Below, in pieces: positions 18,144 through 26,855 of a stretch of 64,000 bases of DNA. Position numbers and translations under genes: made by a program. The notes under the pieces were generated by a model. It searched no databases. It worked only from the letters and a program-made list of their open reading frames with translations, and was not told where the DNA came from. Location of the stretch: contig NZ_FOJJ01000034.1 in assembly GCF_900111775.1 (NCBI RefSeq), positions 124,001-188,000 of the forward strand, in the 5' to 3' direction. Numbering within the stretch: the stretch's first letter is position 1; the number at the start of each line of letters is the position of its first letter. This DNA comes from Desulfuromonas acetexigens. GTDB taxonomy: Bacteria > Desulfobacterota > Desulfuromonadia > Desulfuromonadales > Trichloromonadaceae.

Positions 18144-19487
18144 ATGCCCTTTGCCGCCCTTGCCCTTCAGGTGCCGACCCTACTTCTCCCCCGGGCCGAT
18201 ATCGATCCGACCCGGTGGGCGGTGATCGCCTGCGACCAATATACCTCGCAGCCCGAATACTGGCATGAAGTCGAGCGCCTGGCCGAAGGCCATCCCTCGA
18301 CCCTCCACCTGATCTTCCCCGAGGTCTATCTCGACGAGGCAGAGAGTGCCGCGCGCATCGACGCCATCAACGAGACGATGGAACGCTATCTCGCCGAAGG
18401 GATTCTCGAAGCCCAGCCGCCGGGGTTCATGCTCGTCGAACGGCAGACAGAGACAGGCGCGGCGCGCATGGGGCTGATGGTTGCACTCGACCTCGAAGCC
18501 TACGACTACCGGCCCGGTTCGACCTCGCTGATCCGCGCCACCGAGGGGACGATCCTCGATCGCCTCCCCCCCCGTATCCGGGTGCGGGAGAAGGCGCCCA
18601 TCGAGCTGCCGCACATCATGGTGCTGATCGACGATCCCGAGATGACCGTCATCGAGCCCTTGGCGGAGTTCGAACTGCCCTTGGCCTACGATTTCCCCTT
18701 GATGCTGGGCGGCGGCCATCTGCGCGGCCGGCGGGTGGCCGATCCGGCCGTCATCGCCCGGGTCGGGCAGGCCCTGGAACGTCTGGCCGATCCGCGTCGC
18801 TTCGCCGAGCGCTATCAGGTCGAAGACCGGCCGGTGCTCCTTTACGCCATGGGGGACGGCAACCACTCCTTCGCCACCGCCAAGGCGATCTGGGAAAAAA
18901 TCAAAAGCGAGGCGTCTGACCAGGAAGCGATCATGGATCACCCGGCTCGTTTTGCCCTGGTCGAACTGGTCAACGTTCACGATCCGGGGCTGGAGTTCGA
19001 GGCGATCCACCGGGTGCTCTTCAATGTCGATTTTGACCGCCTGCTGCACCAGGCCGAGACCTACTACCGGCAGCACGGCGCCGGATTCTCCTGCGAATTC
19101 TGTAACGACCTGGATGCCCTGCCGGAGAAGAGCCGACGCCTGGAGGCAGACGACCGTCAGCTTCTGCCCTTTATCGCCGGCGACCGATGCGGTCTGCTGG
19201 TGATCGACCGGCCGCCGTCCCATCTGGAAGTGGCTACCCTGCAGGGCTTTCTCGACGAGGCCCTGACCGGGCAACCGAACAGCCGCATCGATTATATCCA
19301 CGGCGAGGGGAGCGTCACCGCCCTCGGTAAGCGTCCGGGCAACGTCGGTTTCTATCTGCCGGCGATCTGCAAGCGCGAATTTTTCAAGAGCATCATTCTC
19401 GACGGGGCGTTGCCGCGCAAGACCTTCTCCATGGGGGATGCGGACGAAAAGCGCTTTTACATGGAATGTCGGAAGATCGCGCCCTGA
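18144..19487 (+). CDS. DUF1015 family protein
   Basis: 447 aa from the ATG at 18144 (MPFAALALQVPTLLLP), which has AAGGA nine bases upstream; in-frame starts at 18081 and 18135 are possible. The hallmark MGDGNHSFATAKAIW near residue 240 and AVIACDQYTSQPEYW near the N terminus place it in DUF1015, an uncharacterised family sometimes linked to amino-acid or HPr-kinase-like functions without proof. No transmembrane segment. The next gene starts 18 bp downstream, suggesting co-transcription. Confidence 0.8.
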   Translation: MPFAALALQVPTLLLPRADIDPTRWAVIACDQYTSQPEYWHEVERLAEGHPSTLHLIFPEVYLDEAESAARIDAINETMERYLAEGILEAQPPGFMLVERQTETGAARMGLMVALDLEAYDYRPGSTSLIRATEGTILDRLPPRIRVREKAPIELPHIMVLIDDPEMTVIEPLAEFELPLAYDFPLMLGGGHLRGRRVADPAVIARVGQALERLADPRRFAERYQVEDRPVLLYAMGDGNHSFATAKAIWEKIKSEASDQEAIMDHPARFALVELVNVHDPGLEFEAIHRVLFNVDFDRLLHQAETYYRQHGAGFSCEFCNDLDALPEKSRRLEADDRQLLPFIAGDRCGLLVIDRPPSHLEVATLQGFLDEALTGQPNSRIDYIHGEGSVTALGKRPGNVGFYLPAICKREFFKSIILDGALPRKTFSMGDADEKRFYMECRKIAP

Positions 19488-19505
19488 GGGGATGATATCT
19501 GAGTG

Positions 19506-20207
19506 ATGGCTATGGGGGGACATTTTCGACAAAATGGGCGCCGAGATTTTTCGGCGTTTAGCGGGAAAGCGATTTTCGGCATTTGCTTGCTGCTGCTTGG
19601 GGTCGCTACGCCGGCGACGGCCGATTACCAGGTGCTGCTTAAATCCGGAGAAACGCTGTACGCCCGGGATTACTGGCTGGATAAGGTCGATAAGGGGCTG
19701 ATCCGGCTCGATATTGATGGGTCGACCCACCGGGTGCCCCGGGACGGCGTTCGCTATATTTCGCCGCTGCCCGAGGAAGATCCGCGTGCCCGGATAGCGA
19801 TCAAGCGCATCACCTTTGCGCCCAGAGAAAAGCTTGCCGCCGCCGTGGTCGAGGCGCCCCGGGAAGGGGATGTTGCGCTGGCGGAGCGTGACGGTTCGGC
19901 TGAAGGTTCCGCCGGGATACCGGCTGCGGAGACCGTCGCGACCTCGGCTGACGGCACCGTCTCAGCTGTTGGCGATCCGTTGGCCATGGACGAATTCTGG
20001 CGGGAAGAGGCAGAGCGCATCGATGAGCAGCGCGAGGCCGCCAAGGAGGAGTTCAAGACCGCCCTGGCCGGGGACGATCTGGCGGCGCGGCAACAGGCCC
20101 GACAGAAGATTCTCGATCTGACCGATGCCCGCACCCGCCTGCGGGAAGAGGTGCGCAGCGCCCACCAGGGGATGCTTCCGGCCTGGTGGCGCTGGACCAC
20201 CGATTGA
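19506..20207 (+). CDS. exported hypothetical protein with charged C-terminal helices
   Basis: 233 aa. GTG 19503, ATG 19506 and ATG 19512 are all candidate starts. A hydrophobic segment near residues 22-37 (AIFGICLLLLGVATPATAD) is a signal peptide ending in ATA. Residues ~40-90 (YQVLLKSGETLYARDYW...VPRDGVRYISPL) look like a small beta domain with a GETL strand; the rest is a Glu/Arg-rich helix (DEFWREEAERIDEQREAAK). No family recognised. Probably periplasmic; ends 86 bp before the solute-binding protein gene. Confidence 0.6.
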   Translation: MAMGGHFRQNGRRDFSAFSGKAIFGICLLLLGVATPATADYQVLLKSGETLYARDYWLDKVDKGLIRLDIDGSTHRVPRDGVRYISPLPEEDPRARIAIKRITFAPREKLAAAVVEAPREGDVALAERDGSAEGSAGIPAAETVATSADGTVSAVGDPLAMDEFWREEAERIDEQREAAKEEFKTALAGDDLAARQQARQKILDLTDARTRLREEVRSAHQGMLPAWWRWTTD

Positions 20208-20293
20208 TCGGCCGCTGCCGGCGGCGCAACGGATGCCCCATGTTGTCCCCTCGTTTTACGGCAACCTCGCCCTGACCGCGATCGGGTGTCCCC

Positions 20294-21229
20294 GTGTGTG
20301 AAAACAAATCCCGCCTTTTTATTCTTCCCCTTCTTCTTCTGCTCACGCTCCTGCCGTGGCTGACGCCGCCGGCCGACGCCTGGGGAGCTTCACGTATCGC
20401 GGTCCTTTATCCCGAGGTGCGCGAACCCTACCTCTCCGTCTTCAGTACCATCATTCGCGGCATTGAATCCCAGGGAGAGCGGCAGATTCTTCCCTACCCC
20501 CTGCCGGAAAATTTCGATTCCGTCCACATCGAGAAATGGCTTGACGCCCGTCGGCCCGACGCCGTCATCGCCCTGGGTAGCCGCGGTTTCCAGATGGCCG
20601 AGGTGCTCAAGGGGAAGCTGCCGGTCGTCGTCGGCGCGGTGCTCCTCGCCCCCAACGGGCTGCCGGGCATCAGCCTGGCCGCCGATCCCCTGATCCTTTT
20701 CGCCACCCTGAAAGAGTTGGTTCCCGGCACCCGCCGGGTTTTTGTCGTTTATCAGCCCGAAGAGAGCGCCTGGCTGGTGGAGCGGGCGCGGGGCGCGGCG
20801 CGCGCCCAGGGGCTCGAACTGCACGCCCGACCCGCCGCCGACCTGCGCGCGGCGGTGACCACGTATCGGGATCTGGTCGAAAAGAGCCTGGGCGAAAGAG
20901 ATGCCGTCTGGCTGACCATGGATTCGGTCAGCGCCAATGATCGGGCGGTTTTGCCGATGCTCCTCGAAGCCGCCTGGAAGAAGGAATTCGTTCTCTTTTC
21001 GAGCAAGCCCGGGCATGCCAAACAGGGCGTGCTTTTTTCCCAATATCCCGACAACCATCGTCTTGGTCGGCAGTTGGGCACCCTGGCTGAAGGTATCCGT
21101 GCCGGACACGGGGCCGACCTTACGCCGAGCCGGGAACTGGAGACGGCGGTCAATCTGCGCACGGCGGCCCATCTCGGGTTGAATTTCCGGGCCGAGCAGA
21201 AAGATCGCTTTCACCTGACCTTCCCCTGA
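20294..21229 (+). CDS. ABC-type substrate-binding protein (COG2984-like)
   Basis: 311 aa from GTG at 20294. Signal peptide ~1-30, then two alpha/beta lobes (RIAVLYPEVREPYLSVF; PDAVIALGSRGFQMAEVL; DAVWLTMDSVSANDRAVLPM) typical of COG2984/TrpX-like periplasmic binding proteins. No permease or ATPase gene is nearby; instead a histidine kinase starts 48 bp downstream and a TonB receptor follows. It probably delivers a ligand signal to that kinase or hands a nutrient from the receptor. Ligand unknown. Confidence 0.8.
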   Translation: MCENKSRLFILPLLLLLTLLPWLTPPADAWGASRIAVLYPEVREPYLSVFSTIIRGIESQGERQILPYPLPENFDSVHIEKWLDARRPDAVIALGSRGFQMAEVLKGKLPVVVGAVLLAPNGLPGISLAADPLILFATLKELVPGTRRVFVVYQPEESAWLVERARGAARAQGLELHARPAADLRAAVTTYRDLVEKSLGERDAVWLTMDSVSANDRAVLPMLLEAAWKKEFVLFSSKPGHAKQGVLFSQYPDNHRLGRQLGTLAEGIRAGHGADLTPSRELETAVNLRTAAHLGLNFRAEQKDRFHLTFP

Positions 21230-21277
21230 GCGGGAGAGGGCAGGGCCTTGGAGGATGGGGTTTCGCATGGGTAGGGT

Positions 21278-22918
21278 ATGATTCTACAGCGTCTTTCACA
21301 GGTCGGATTTCGGGGCAAGCTGCTGGGGCTTGTCGGCCTCGGCATTTTTGCCCTGGCCCTGACCGCGGCCATGACCACCGCTTGGGTGACCAGCAACCGC
21401 ACCCGGGCCCTGCTCGTCGCCCAAGGTCTGCAGATCACCGGCACCCTGGCCGATCAGAGCCTTTTGGCCCTGCTCTATCGCAGCGAGGAGAATGCTCTGC
21501 GCCCCTTGCGGGCCATGCTCGGTTTTCCCGATGTCCGTCAGGCCGGGATTCTTGATCCCCAGGGGAAGCCGCTCTTTGTGCTGGGTGGCGACGAGGAGAC
21601 CGAGTTCGTTCCCCCCGACTCGGAACTTCTGCTCAAGCCGGAGCTGGTGCGGGAAACGGCGGACGAGTGGCTCTTCGTGGCGCCGGTCTACAGTGGCGAC
21701 CTGGCGGCCGCCGGGGATGAAGGGGCGGAGCTTTTCAATCCCAACGCCCTCTCCCAGGGCCGGGAACTGCTCGGCTACGCCGGGGTGTGGATGAGCAAGC
21801 GGGCCTTGCGTGCCCTGCAGACCCATATCTTCTGGGGCAACATCAGTATCGGCTGCACCTTCGCCCTCGGCCTGCTGCTGGTGATGAATCTCGGCATCAA
21901 GCGCATGATCCGGCCCCTTTATCGCCTCAGCCGGATCATGGAAGAGGCCAAGCAGGAGGGGGCCCATGTCTATGCCCAGGTGCGGGGCCCCAAGGAGATC
22001 ATGCACATGGCCGAGGCGTTCAATCTGATGATGAGCAGCCTCGAAGAGCGCGACCGGCGGCTGCGCAATCACCGGGAGCAGTTGCGGACCGAGGTGGCGA
22101 TCCGCACCCGGGAACTGGTCGAGGCGCGGGACGCGGCGCTGACCGCCAATCGCCACAAGTCCGAATTTCTCGCCAATATGAGTCATGAACTGCGTACCCC
22201 CTTGCAGGCGATCATCGGCTACGCTGACCTCGCCCGCGAAGATCTGGAGCTCGAAGGGCGCGACGCCAGTGTCGCCGATCTCAATCGCATCGTGCACAAC
22301 GCCCGGCGGCTGCTGGCGCAGATCAACAATATTCTCGATCTGGCCAAAGTCGAGGCCGGACGCATGGAGTTGAACCTGCAACCGGTGCGACTCCATCTCG
22401 TTGTCGAAGAGGCCCTGGAAACCGTGCGGCCGCTCATGTTGCAGCAGGGCAACCGCCTTGAATCACGCCTTGAGGGGGAGACGCAAGAGGTGCGCATCGA
22501 TCGCGAGAAGCTGTTGCAGTGTCTGCTCAACCTGCTCAGCAACGCCGGCAAATTTACCCAAAACGGCCAGGTTACCCTGGTCGGCCGGCTCGACCCGGCG
22601 CTGCTGAAGATCGACGTCATCGATACCGGCATCGGCATCTCGGCCGAACAGCAGGAGCTGATTTTCGAGGAATTCCGCCAAGCCGACGGCAGCCTCACGC
22701 GCAAATTCGAAGGGACTGGGCTGGGGCTGGCGATCACCCGGCGCTTCTGTAAACTGATGGGGGGGGATGTCGCCCTGGTCAGCGCGCCCGGTTCCGGCTC
22801 GACCTTCAGTCTCCGCATTCCCCTGCCGATCGCGGAACCCGCAGCGGTCTTCCCGGCGGGCAAAAGGGACGAGCGTCAGGAGGCTTTACCCTTTTCCGGT
22901 GCGGGGACCGATTTTTGA
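21278..22918 (+). CDS. membrane sensor histidine kinase
   Basis: 546 aa. TM1 ~15-37, periplasmic sensor ~38-185, TM2 ~187-208, HAMP ~210-265, coiled coil, HisKA with phospho-acceptor H303 (MSHELRTP), and HATPase_c ~405-520 with N box (LLNLLSNAGKF), G1 (DTGIGIS) and G2 (GTGLGLAI). All catalytic boxes look intact. There is no receiver domain and no response-regulator gene beside it. Placed between the solute-binding protein and the TonB receptor, it probably senses the same ligand and controls receptor expression; the partner regulator must lie elsewhere. Confidence 0.9.
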   Translation: MILQRLSQVGFRGKLLGLVGLGIFALALTAAMTTAWVTSNRTRALLVAQGLQITGTLADQSLLALLYRSEENALRPLRAMLGFPDVRQAGILDPQGKPLFVLGGDEETEFVPPDSELLLKPELVRETADEWLFVAPVYSGDLAAAGDEGAELFNPNALSQGRELLGYAGVWMSKRALRALQTHIFWGNISIGCTFALGLLLVMNLGIKRMIRPLYRLSRIMEEAKQEGAHVYAQVRGPKEIMHMAEAFNLMMSSLEERDRRLRNHREQLRTEVAIRTRELVEARDAALTANRHKSEFLANMSHELRTPLQAIIGYADLAREDLELEGRDASVADLNRIVHNARRLLAQINNILDLAKVEAGRMELNLQPVRLHLVVEEALETVRPLMLQQGNRLESRLEGETQEVRIDREKLLQCLLNLLSNAGKFTQNGQVTLVGRLDPALLKIDVIDTGIGISAEQQELIFEEFRQADGSLTRKFEGTGLGLAITRRFCKLMGGDVALVSAPGSGSTFSLRIPLPIAEPAAVFPAGKRDERQEALPFSGAGTDF

Positions 22919-23069
22919 GGTCGCTCGGCGGCGAACGGCATGCGGTTTTTGGGGATCACCTTGTTATGCAGATTTCTCATGCATCTTTCGGAGGGAAGGA
23001 CGATTTTACGCCTAGCGGAGACCGGCTGCCAGGGTCGCGGCCGCCGGGGGGAACCGAAGATCAGGGGGA

Positions 23070-25163
23070 ATGATGAGACAGTGGAGACGATGGTTGCCGG
23101 CGCTGGTGCTGGTGGTGAGTTTTGCCCTCCCCGGGACAGGTCGGGGGGCCGACACCGCCGAGCCCCTGCTGGTTGCCTACAATGACGGATTGGCCGAACT
23201 CTACGGCGACGAGGAGTTCGTCAGTATCGCCACCGGCAGCAAGAAGCCGATCAACCGGGCGCCCGCGGTTGCCAGCGTCATTACCGCCGAGGACATCCGC
23301 GCCATGGGCGCCACCGATCTCAACCAGGTTCTCGACACCGTGCCGGGGCTGCATGTGTCGCTGTCAACCCTGAGCCGTCTCGACGCCGTCTACTCCATTC
23401 GCGGCATTCATACCGGCTTCAATCCCCAGGTGCTGCTCTTGATGAACGGCATCGCCTTTCCCGAACTCTGGACCGGCGCCCATCCGATCCTCTTTCGCCT
23501 GCCGGTGGCGAATATTGAACGCATCGAGGTTATGCGCGGTCCGGGATCGGCCATTTACGGCGCCGACGCCTATGCCGGGGTAATCAACATCATCACCAAA
23601 GATGCCACCGGTCTCGGCGGCACCGTCACCGGTGGCCGGGTCGGTTCTTTCGACAGTCAGGAGTTCTGGCTGCAGCACGGCGCAACCTATGCCGACTGGG
23701 ATGTCGCCTTTTCCTTCGAATGGCAGACCACCGACGGTGACCGCGACCGGGTCGTCAAACGGGATGCGCAAACGACTCTGGACGAGATCCACGGCACCCG
23801 TGCTTCCCTGGCCCCGGGGGCGCTCGACACCCGTTACGATCTGTTCAATACCCGCCTTGAAATCGGCCGGGGCGACTGGACTTTCAGCCTCTGGAACTGG
23901 CGCCTCGAAGATGCCGGTGTCGGTGCCGGCGCGGCGCAGGCCCTCGATCCCGAAGGCTGTCAGAGCGATAACCTCTATCTCGCCGATCTGGCCTGGCACA
24001 ACACCGATCTGCATCCCGACTGGGATCTGACCGCGCGGGCGAGCTACCAGTACCTCGACAATAATATAAAATTCCATATCTATCCTCCGGGAGCCCAGTT
24101 GGGTGAAACCCTCAGTTTCCCCGCAGGGATGATCGGCCGCCCCGACGACAGCTCACGGATCGCCGGAGTTGATCTTGCGGCGATTTATTCGGGGATTTCC
24201 AAGCACAAGCTGCGCATCGGCACCGGCTACAAATATCAGCACATGAAGACCTCGGAAACCAAAAATTACGGTCCCGGGGTTGTGCCTGGAGTCATCACCG
24301 ATGTCACCGATACCCCGTTTGTTTACGCCCCCGACAGATCCCGCAAGGTCCTGCATCTGTCCCTTCAGGATGAGTGGCAGTTCGCACCCGATTGGGAACT
24401 GACCACCGGCATCCGTTATGACGATTTTTCCGATACGGGCGACACCTTCAACCCCCGGATCGCCCTGGTCTGGGCGACCCGGCACAATCTGACGACCAAA
24501 CTGCTCTACGGCAGCGCCTTTCGCGCCCCCTCCTTTTCCGAACTCTACGCCATCAACAACCCCGTGGCTCTCGGTAACCCGGATCTCGAGCCGGAAACCA
24601 TCGATACCCTGGAGCTTTCTTTCGACTACAAACCTACCCTCGATTTGCAATTAGGGCTGAGTCTCTTCGCCTACCAAGCCAAAGACCTGATTGAGTTTGT
24701 CGGGACCTCGTCGAAAACTGCCGAGAATGCCCGGGATCAGGATGGTCGGGGACTGGAGTTGGAGATGGACTGGAAACTGACGGAAACCTTGCGTCTGCGC
24801 GGCAACTATGCCTGGCAGCGGGCGGAGGATGAAGAGACCGGCAGGCGGGTCGCCGATGCCCCGGGGCAGCAGGCCTATCTGCGGGCCGATTGGCGCTTTC
24901 GGCCCGACTGGGTCCTTTCGCCGCAGGCGACCTGGGTGGGGGATCGGGCGCGGGCCGCCGGTGATCTTCGAGATGAAATCGACGACTATACCCTGGTCGA
25001 TGTCACCTTGCGGCGGAGCAATCTGTTGAAACATCTCGATATTGCCCTGTCGGCTCACAACCTCTTCGATGAGGATGCCCGCGAGCCGAGCGGTGGGCAG
25101 ATTCCGGATGATTATCCCCTGGCCGGACGCAGCATCTGGCTTGAGTTGAGTTGGAGGATTTAG
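23070..25163 (+). CDS. TonB-dependent outer-membrane receptor
   Basis: 697 aa. Signal peptide ~1-27; plug domain ~50-165 (APAVASVITAEDIRAMG, VPGLHVS, RIEVMRGPGSAIYGADAY, GVINIITK); then a 22-strand-type barrel rich in alternating aromatics, ending SIWLELSWRI as expected for an outer-membrane barrel. Lengths match vitamin B12/siderophore-type receptors. It would import a large ligand using TonB energy; the ligand cannot be told. SD GGGGGA before ATG 23070. Its stop codon is only 3 bp from the next start, so the citrate-synthase-like genes are probably coupled to it. Confidence 0.93.
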   Translation: MMRQWRRWLPALVLVVSFALPGTGRGADTAEPLLVAYNDGLAELYGDEEFVSIATGSKKPINRAPAVASVITAEDIRAMGATDLNQVLDTVPGLHVSLSTLSRLDAVYSIRGIHTGFNPQVLLLMNGIAFPELWTGAHPILFRLPVANIERIEVMRGPGSAIYGADAYAGVINIITKDATGLGGTVTGGRVGSFDSQEFWLQHGATYADWDVAFSFEWQTTDGDRDRVVKRDAQTTLDEIHGTRASLAPGALDTRYDLFNTRLEIGRGDWTFSLWNWRLEDAGVGAGAAQALDPEGCQSDNLYLADLAWHNTDLHPDWDLTARASYQYLDNNIKFHIYPPGAQLGETLSFPAGMIGRPDDSSRIAGVDLAAIYSGISKHKLRIGTGYKYQHMKTSETKNYGPGVVPGVITDVTDTPFVYAPDRSRKVLHLSLQDEWQFAPDWELTTGIRYDDFSDTGDTFNPRIALVWATRHNLTTKLLYGSAFRAPSFSELYAINNPVALGNPDLEPETIDTLELSFDYKPTLDLQLGLSLFAYQAKDLIEFVGTSSKTAENARDQDGRGLELEMDWKLTETLRLRGNYAWQRAEDEETGRRVADAPGQQAYLRADWRFRPDWVLSPQATWVGDRARAAGDLRDEIDDYTLVDVTLRRSNLLKHLDIALSAHNLFDEDAREPSGGQIPDDYPLAGRSIWLELSWRI

Positions 25164-25166
25164 ACT

Positions 25167-25982
25167 TTGGAAACCACGCATGTCCATGTTCGTCGTCGCG
25201 ACGAGACCTTCGCCCAGCGCTCCGTGACGAAAATCTGGGAGGAGGTTCCTTCGGCGGAAAACCCCTATCTGCCTGAACAGCTGCGCTGCCACGGTTATGA
25301 GTTGAGCGAACTGATGGCAAAGCGAAGTTTCGTCGATGTCCTCTACCTGCTCTTTCAGGGAGAATTGCCGTCGCCGGAAAAAGCCGAACTCCTTGAACAG
25401 GTGATGATCGCTTTGATCAATCCCGGGCCCCGGCATCCGGCGACCCGGGCAGCGATGTGCGCCGGGGTGGGCAAGACGGAAACGTCGCAGATTCTGCCCG
25501 TGGCCATGACCCTTCTCGGCGGGAACCACCTGGGCGGCGGGGAAGTCGAAGAGGCGATGCGTTTTCTGCGGAAGGAAGTCAAAAATGACCCGTCCCGGAC
25601 GGCGCTCGATCTGCTGGCGACGGCTTGCCCGCCGAGCGATGGTGACTGGCATCCGGCCCCGGGGTTTGGTTCTCGCTTCGGCGGTGTGGATCGAATCGCC
25701 GGACAGATGACGGAGCGGTTGTCCCGTCTGCCCGGCGCCGGTCGTTGTCTGAAGTGGGCCGTCGGTTTTTCCGCGGCATTGACGCCGCACGGCCTGGGGA
25801 TTCTCGCGCCCGGCATGGCTGCCGCTGCTTTCGCCGATCTCGGTTTTCAACCTCGGGTCGGCCCCGGCCTTTTTCAGCTGCTCAACGCCCCCGGAACCTT
25901 GGCGCACGGGACGGAAATGGCCAATAAGCCGTTAACTGCCATGCCTTTTGTCAAGGACGAGGATTATGTCATCGAACGCTGA
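25167..25982 (+). CDS. degenerate citrate synthase-like protein, subunit A
   Basis: 271 aa, TTG start at 25167 with GGAGG nine bases upstream. The fold-typical stretch HGYELSELMAKRSFVDVLY then LLFQGELPSPEKAE matches citrate synthase's RGY-IEEL and GELP region. LLGGNHLGGGEVEEA corresponds to the PLHGGANE motif, and GFGSRFGG to GFGHRVY, where the catalytic His appears to be Ser. The NVDFYSG region with the catalytic Asp is not preserved (AVGFSAAL). At ~270 aa it is the size of citryl-CoA-lyase-type members. Probably forms a complex with the overlapping next gene; a catalytic role is doubtful. Confidence 0.65.
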   Translation: METTHVHVRRRDETFAQRSVTKIWEEVPSAENPYLPEQLRCHGYELSELMAKRSFVDVLYLLFQGELPSPEKAELLEQVMIALINPGPRHPATRAAMCAGVGKTETSQILPVAMTLLGGNHLGGGEVEEAMRFLRKEVKNDPSRTALDLLATACPPSDGDWHPAPGFGSRFGGVDRIAGQMTERLSRLPGAGRCLKWAVGFSAALTPHGLGILAPGMAAAAFADLGFQPRVGPGLFQLLNAPGTLAHGTEMANKPLTAMPFVKDEDYVIER

Positions 25983-26811
25983 GAAGACGATGGAAAAGAC
26001 GCGATTCTGGGATGAGCTGCGCGGGACGATGCGGAGCCGCAACGGCGGTTGGATCATGGGCCAGGGGGTCTTCTGCCAAGGCTACAATCTGCTCGAAGAA
26101 CTGGCGGGAGAAGTCAGCTATTTCCAGTTCCTGGTTCTCAATGCCACGGGAAGGTTGCCCGATAAGGCCTTCGCCGACTGGCTGGAAGCCGCCTATACCT
26201 GCATGAGCTGGCCGGATCCGCGCATCTGGTGCAACCAGGTCGCGGCCCTGGCCGGGTCGATGCGCACCCAAGTCATGGCGGCCAACGCGGCGGGCATTCA
26301 GACGGCCATTTCCCGCGCCTACGGGCCGAAAACGCTCATCGAGGGGACGTTGTTCATTCAAAACGCCTTGGCCCGTCATCGGCAGGGAAAATCGGCCCGG
26401 GAAATTGTCGCCGAAGAATGTGCCGCGCAAGGAGGAAAGCCCTACATCATGGGCTTCGCCCGACCCATCGCCAAAGGGGATGAGCGGATCGTCGCCATGG
26501 AGCGCATTTCGGCGCGGCTGGGCTTGCCCGTGGGCGAGCATCTGCGACTGGCTTACGCCATGGAAAAGGTGCTGATGGCCGAGTACGATGAGGGCATGAA
26601 CCTGACCGGTTACATGTCGGCTTTTCTGGCGGATCAGGGGTTTACCCCCGACGAGGTCGGCTGCATCTGCGCGACCCTGGTCGCCAGTGGTCTGACCGCC
26701 TGCTATGCCGACACCGCCGCCCGTCCCCCCGAATCCTTCTATCCCCTGCGCTGCGACGACATCGACTACCAGGGCAAGCCGCCGCGACCAGTGCCCGCAA
26801 AAGAGGAGTGA
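25966..26811 (+). CDS. degenerate citrate synthase-like protein, subunit B
   Basis: 281 aa. ATG at 25966 has AAGGACGAGG just upstream and overlaps the previous gene by 17 bp; TTG 25948 and ATG 25990 are alternatives. Citrate-synthase-like landmarks: FCQGYNLLEELAGEVSYFQF, an Ala-rich helix pair, GFARPIAKGDERI in place of GFGHRVYKNGDPR, and MNLTGYMSAFLADQGFTPDE in place of the catalytic-Asp segment. The catalytic residues seem lost here too. The overlap indicates translational coupling and a likely heteromer with the upstream paralogue. Function not known. Confidence 0.65.
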   Translation: MSSNAEKTMEKTRFWDELRGTMRSRNGGWIMGQGVFCQGYNLLEELAGEVSYFQFLVLNATGRLPDKAFADWLEAAYTCMSWPDPRIWCNQVAALAGSMRTQVMAANAAGIQTAISRAYGPKTLIEGTLFIQNALARHRQGKSAREIVAEECAAQGGKPYIMGFARPIAKGDERIVAMERISARLGLPVGEHLRLAYAMEKVLMAEYDEGMNLTGYMSAFLADQGFTPDEVGCICATLVASGLTACYADTAARPPESFYPLRCDDIDYQGKPPRPVPAKEE

Positions 26812-26820
26812 GTAGGATAA

Positions 26821-26855
26821 AAAAGGCCGGATTCCGCGAGGGAATCCGGCCTTTT
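26821..26855. terminator. bidirectional terminator between convergent genes
   Basis: GGCCGGATTCC (26825-26835) and GGAATCCGGCC (26841-26851) form an 11-bp stem, flanked by AAAA on the left and TTTT on the right. Works for both the citrate-synthase-like pair and the ThDP-enzyme gene. Confidence 0.95.
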
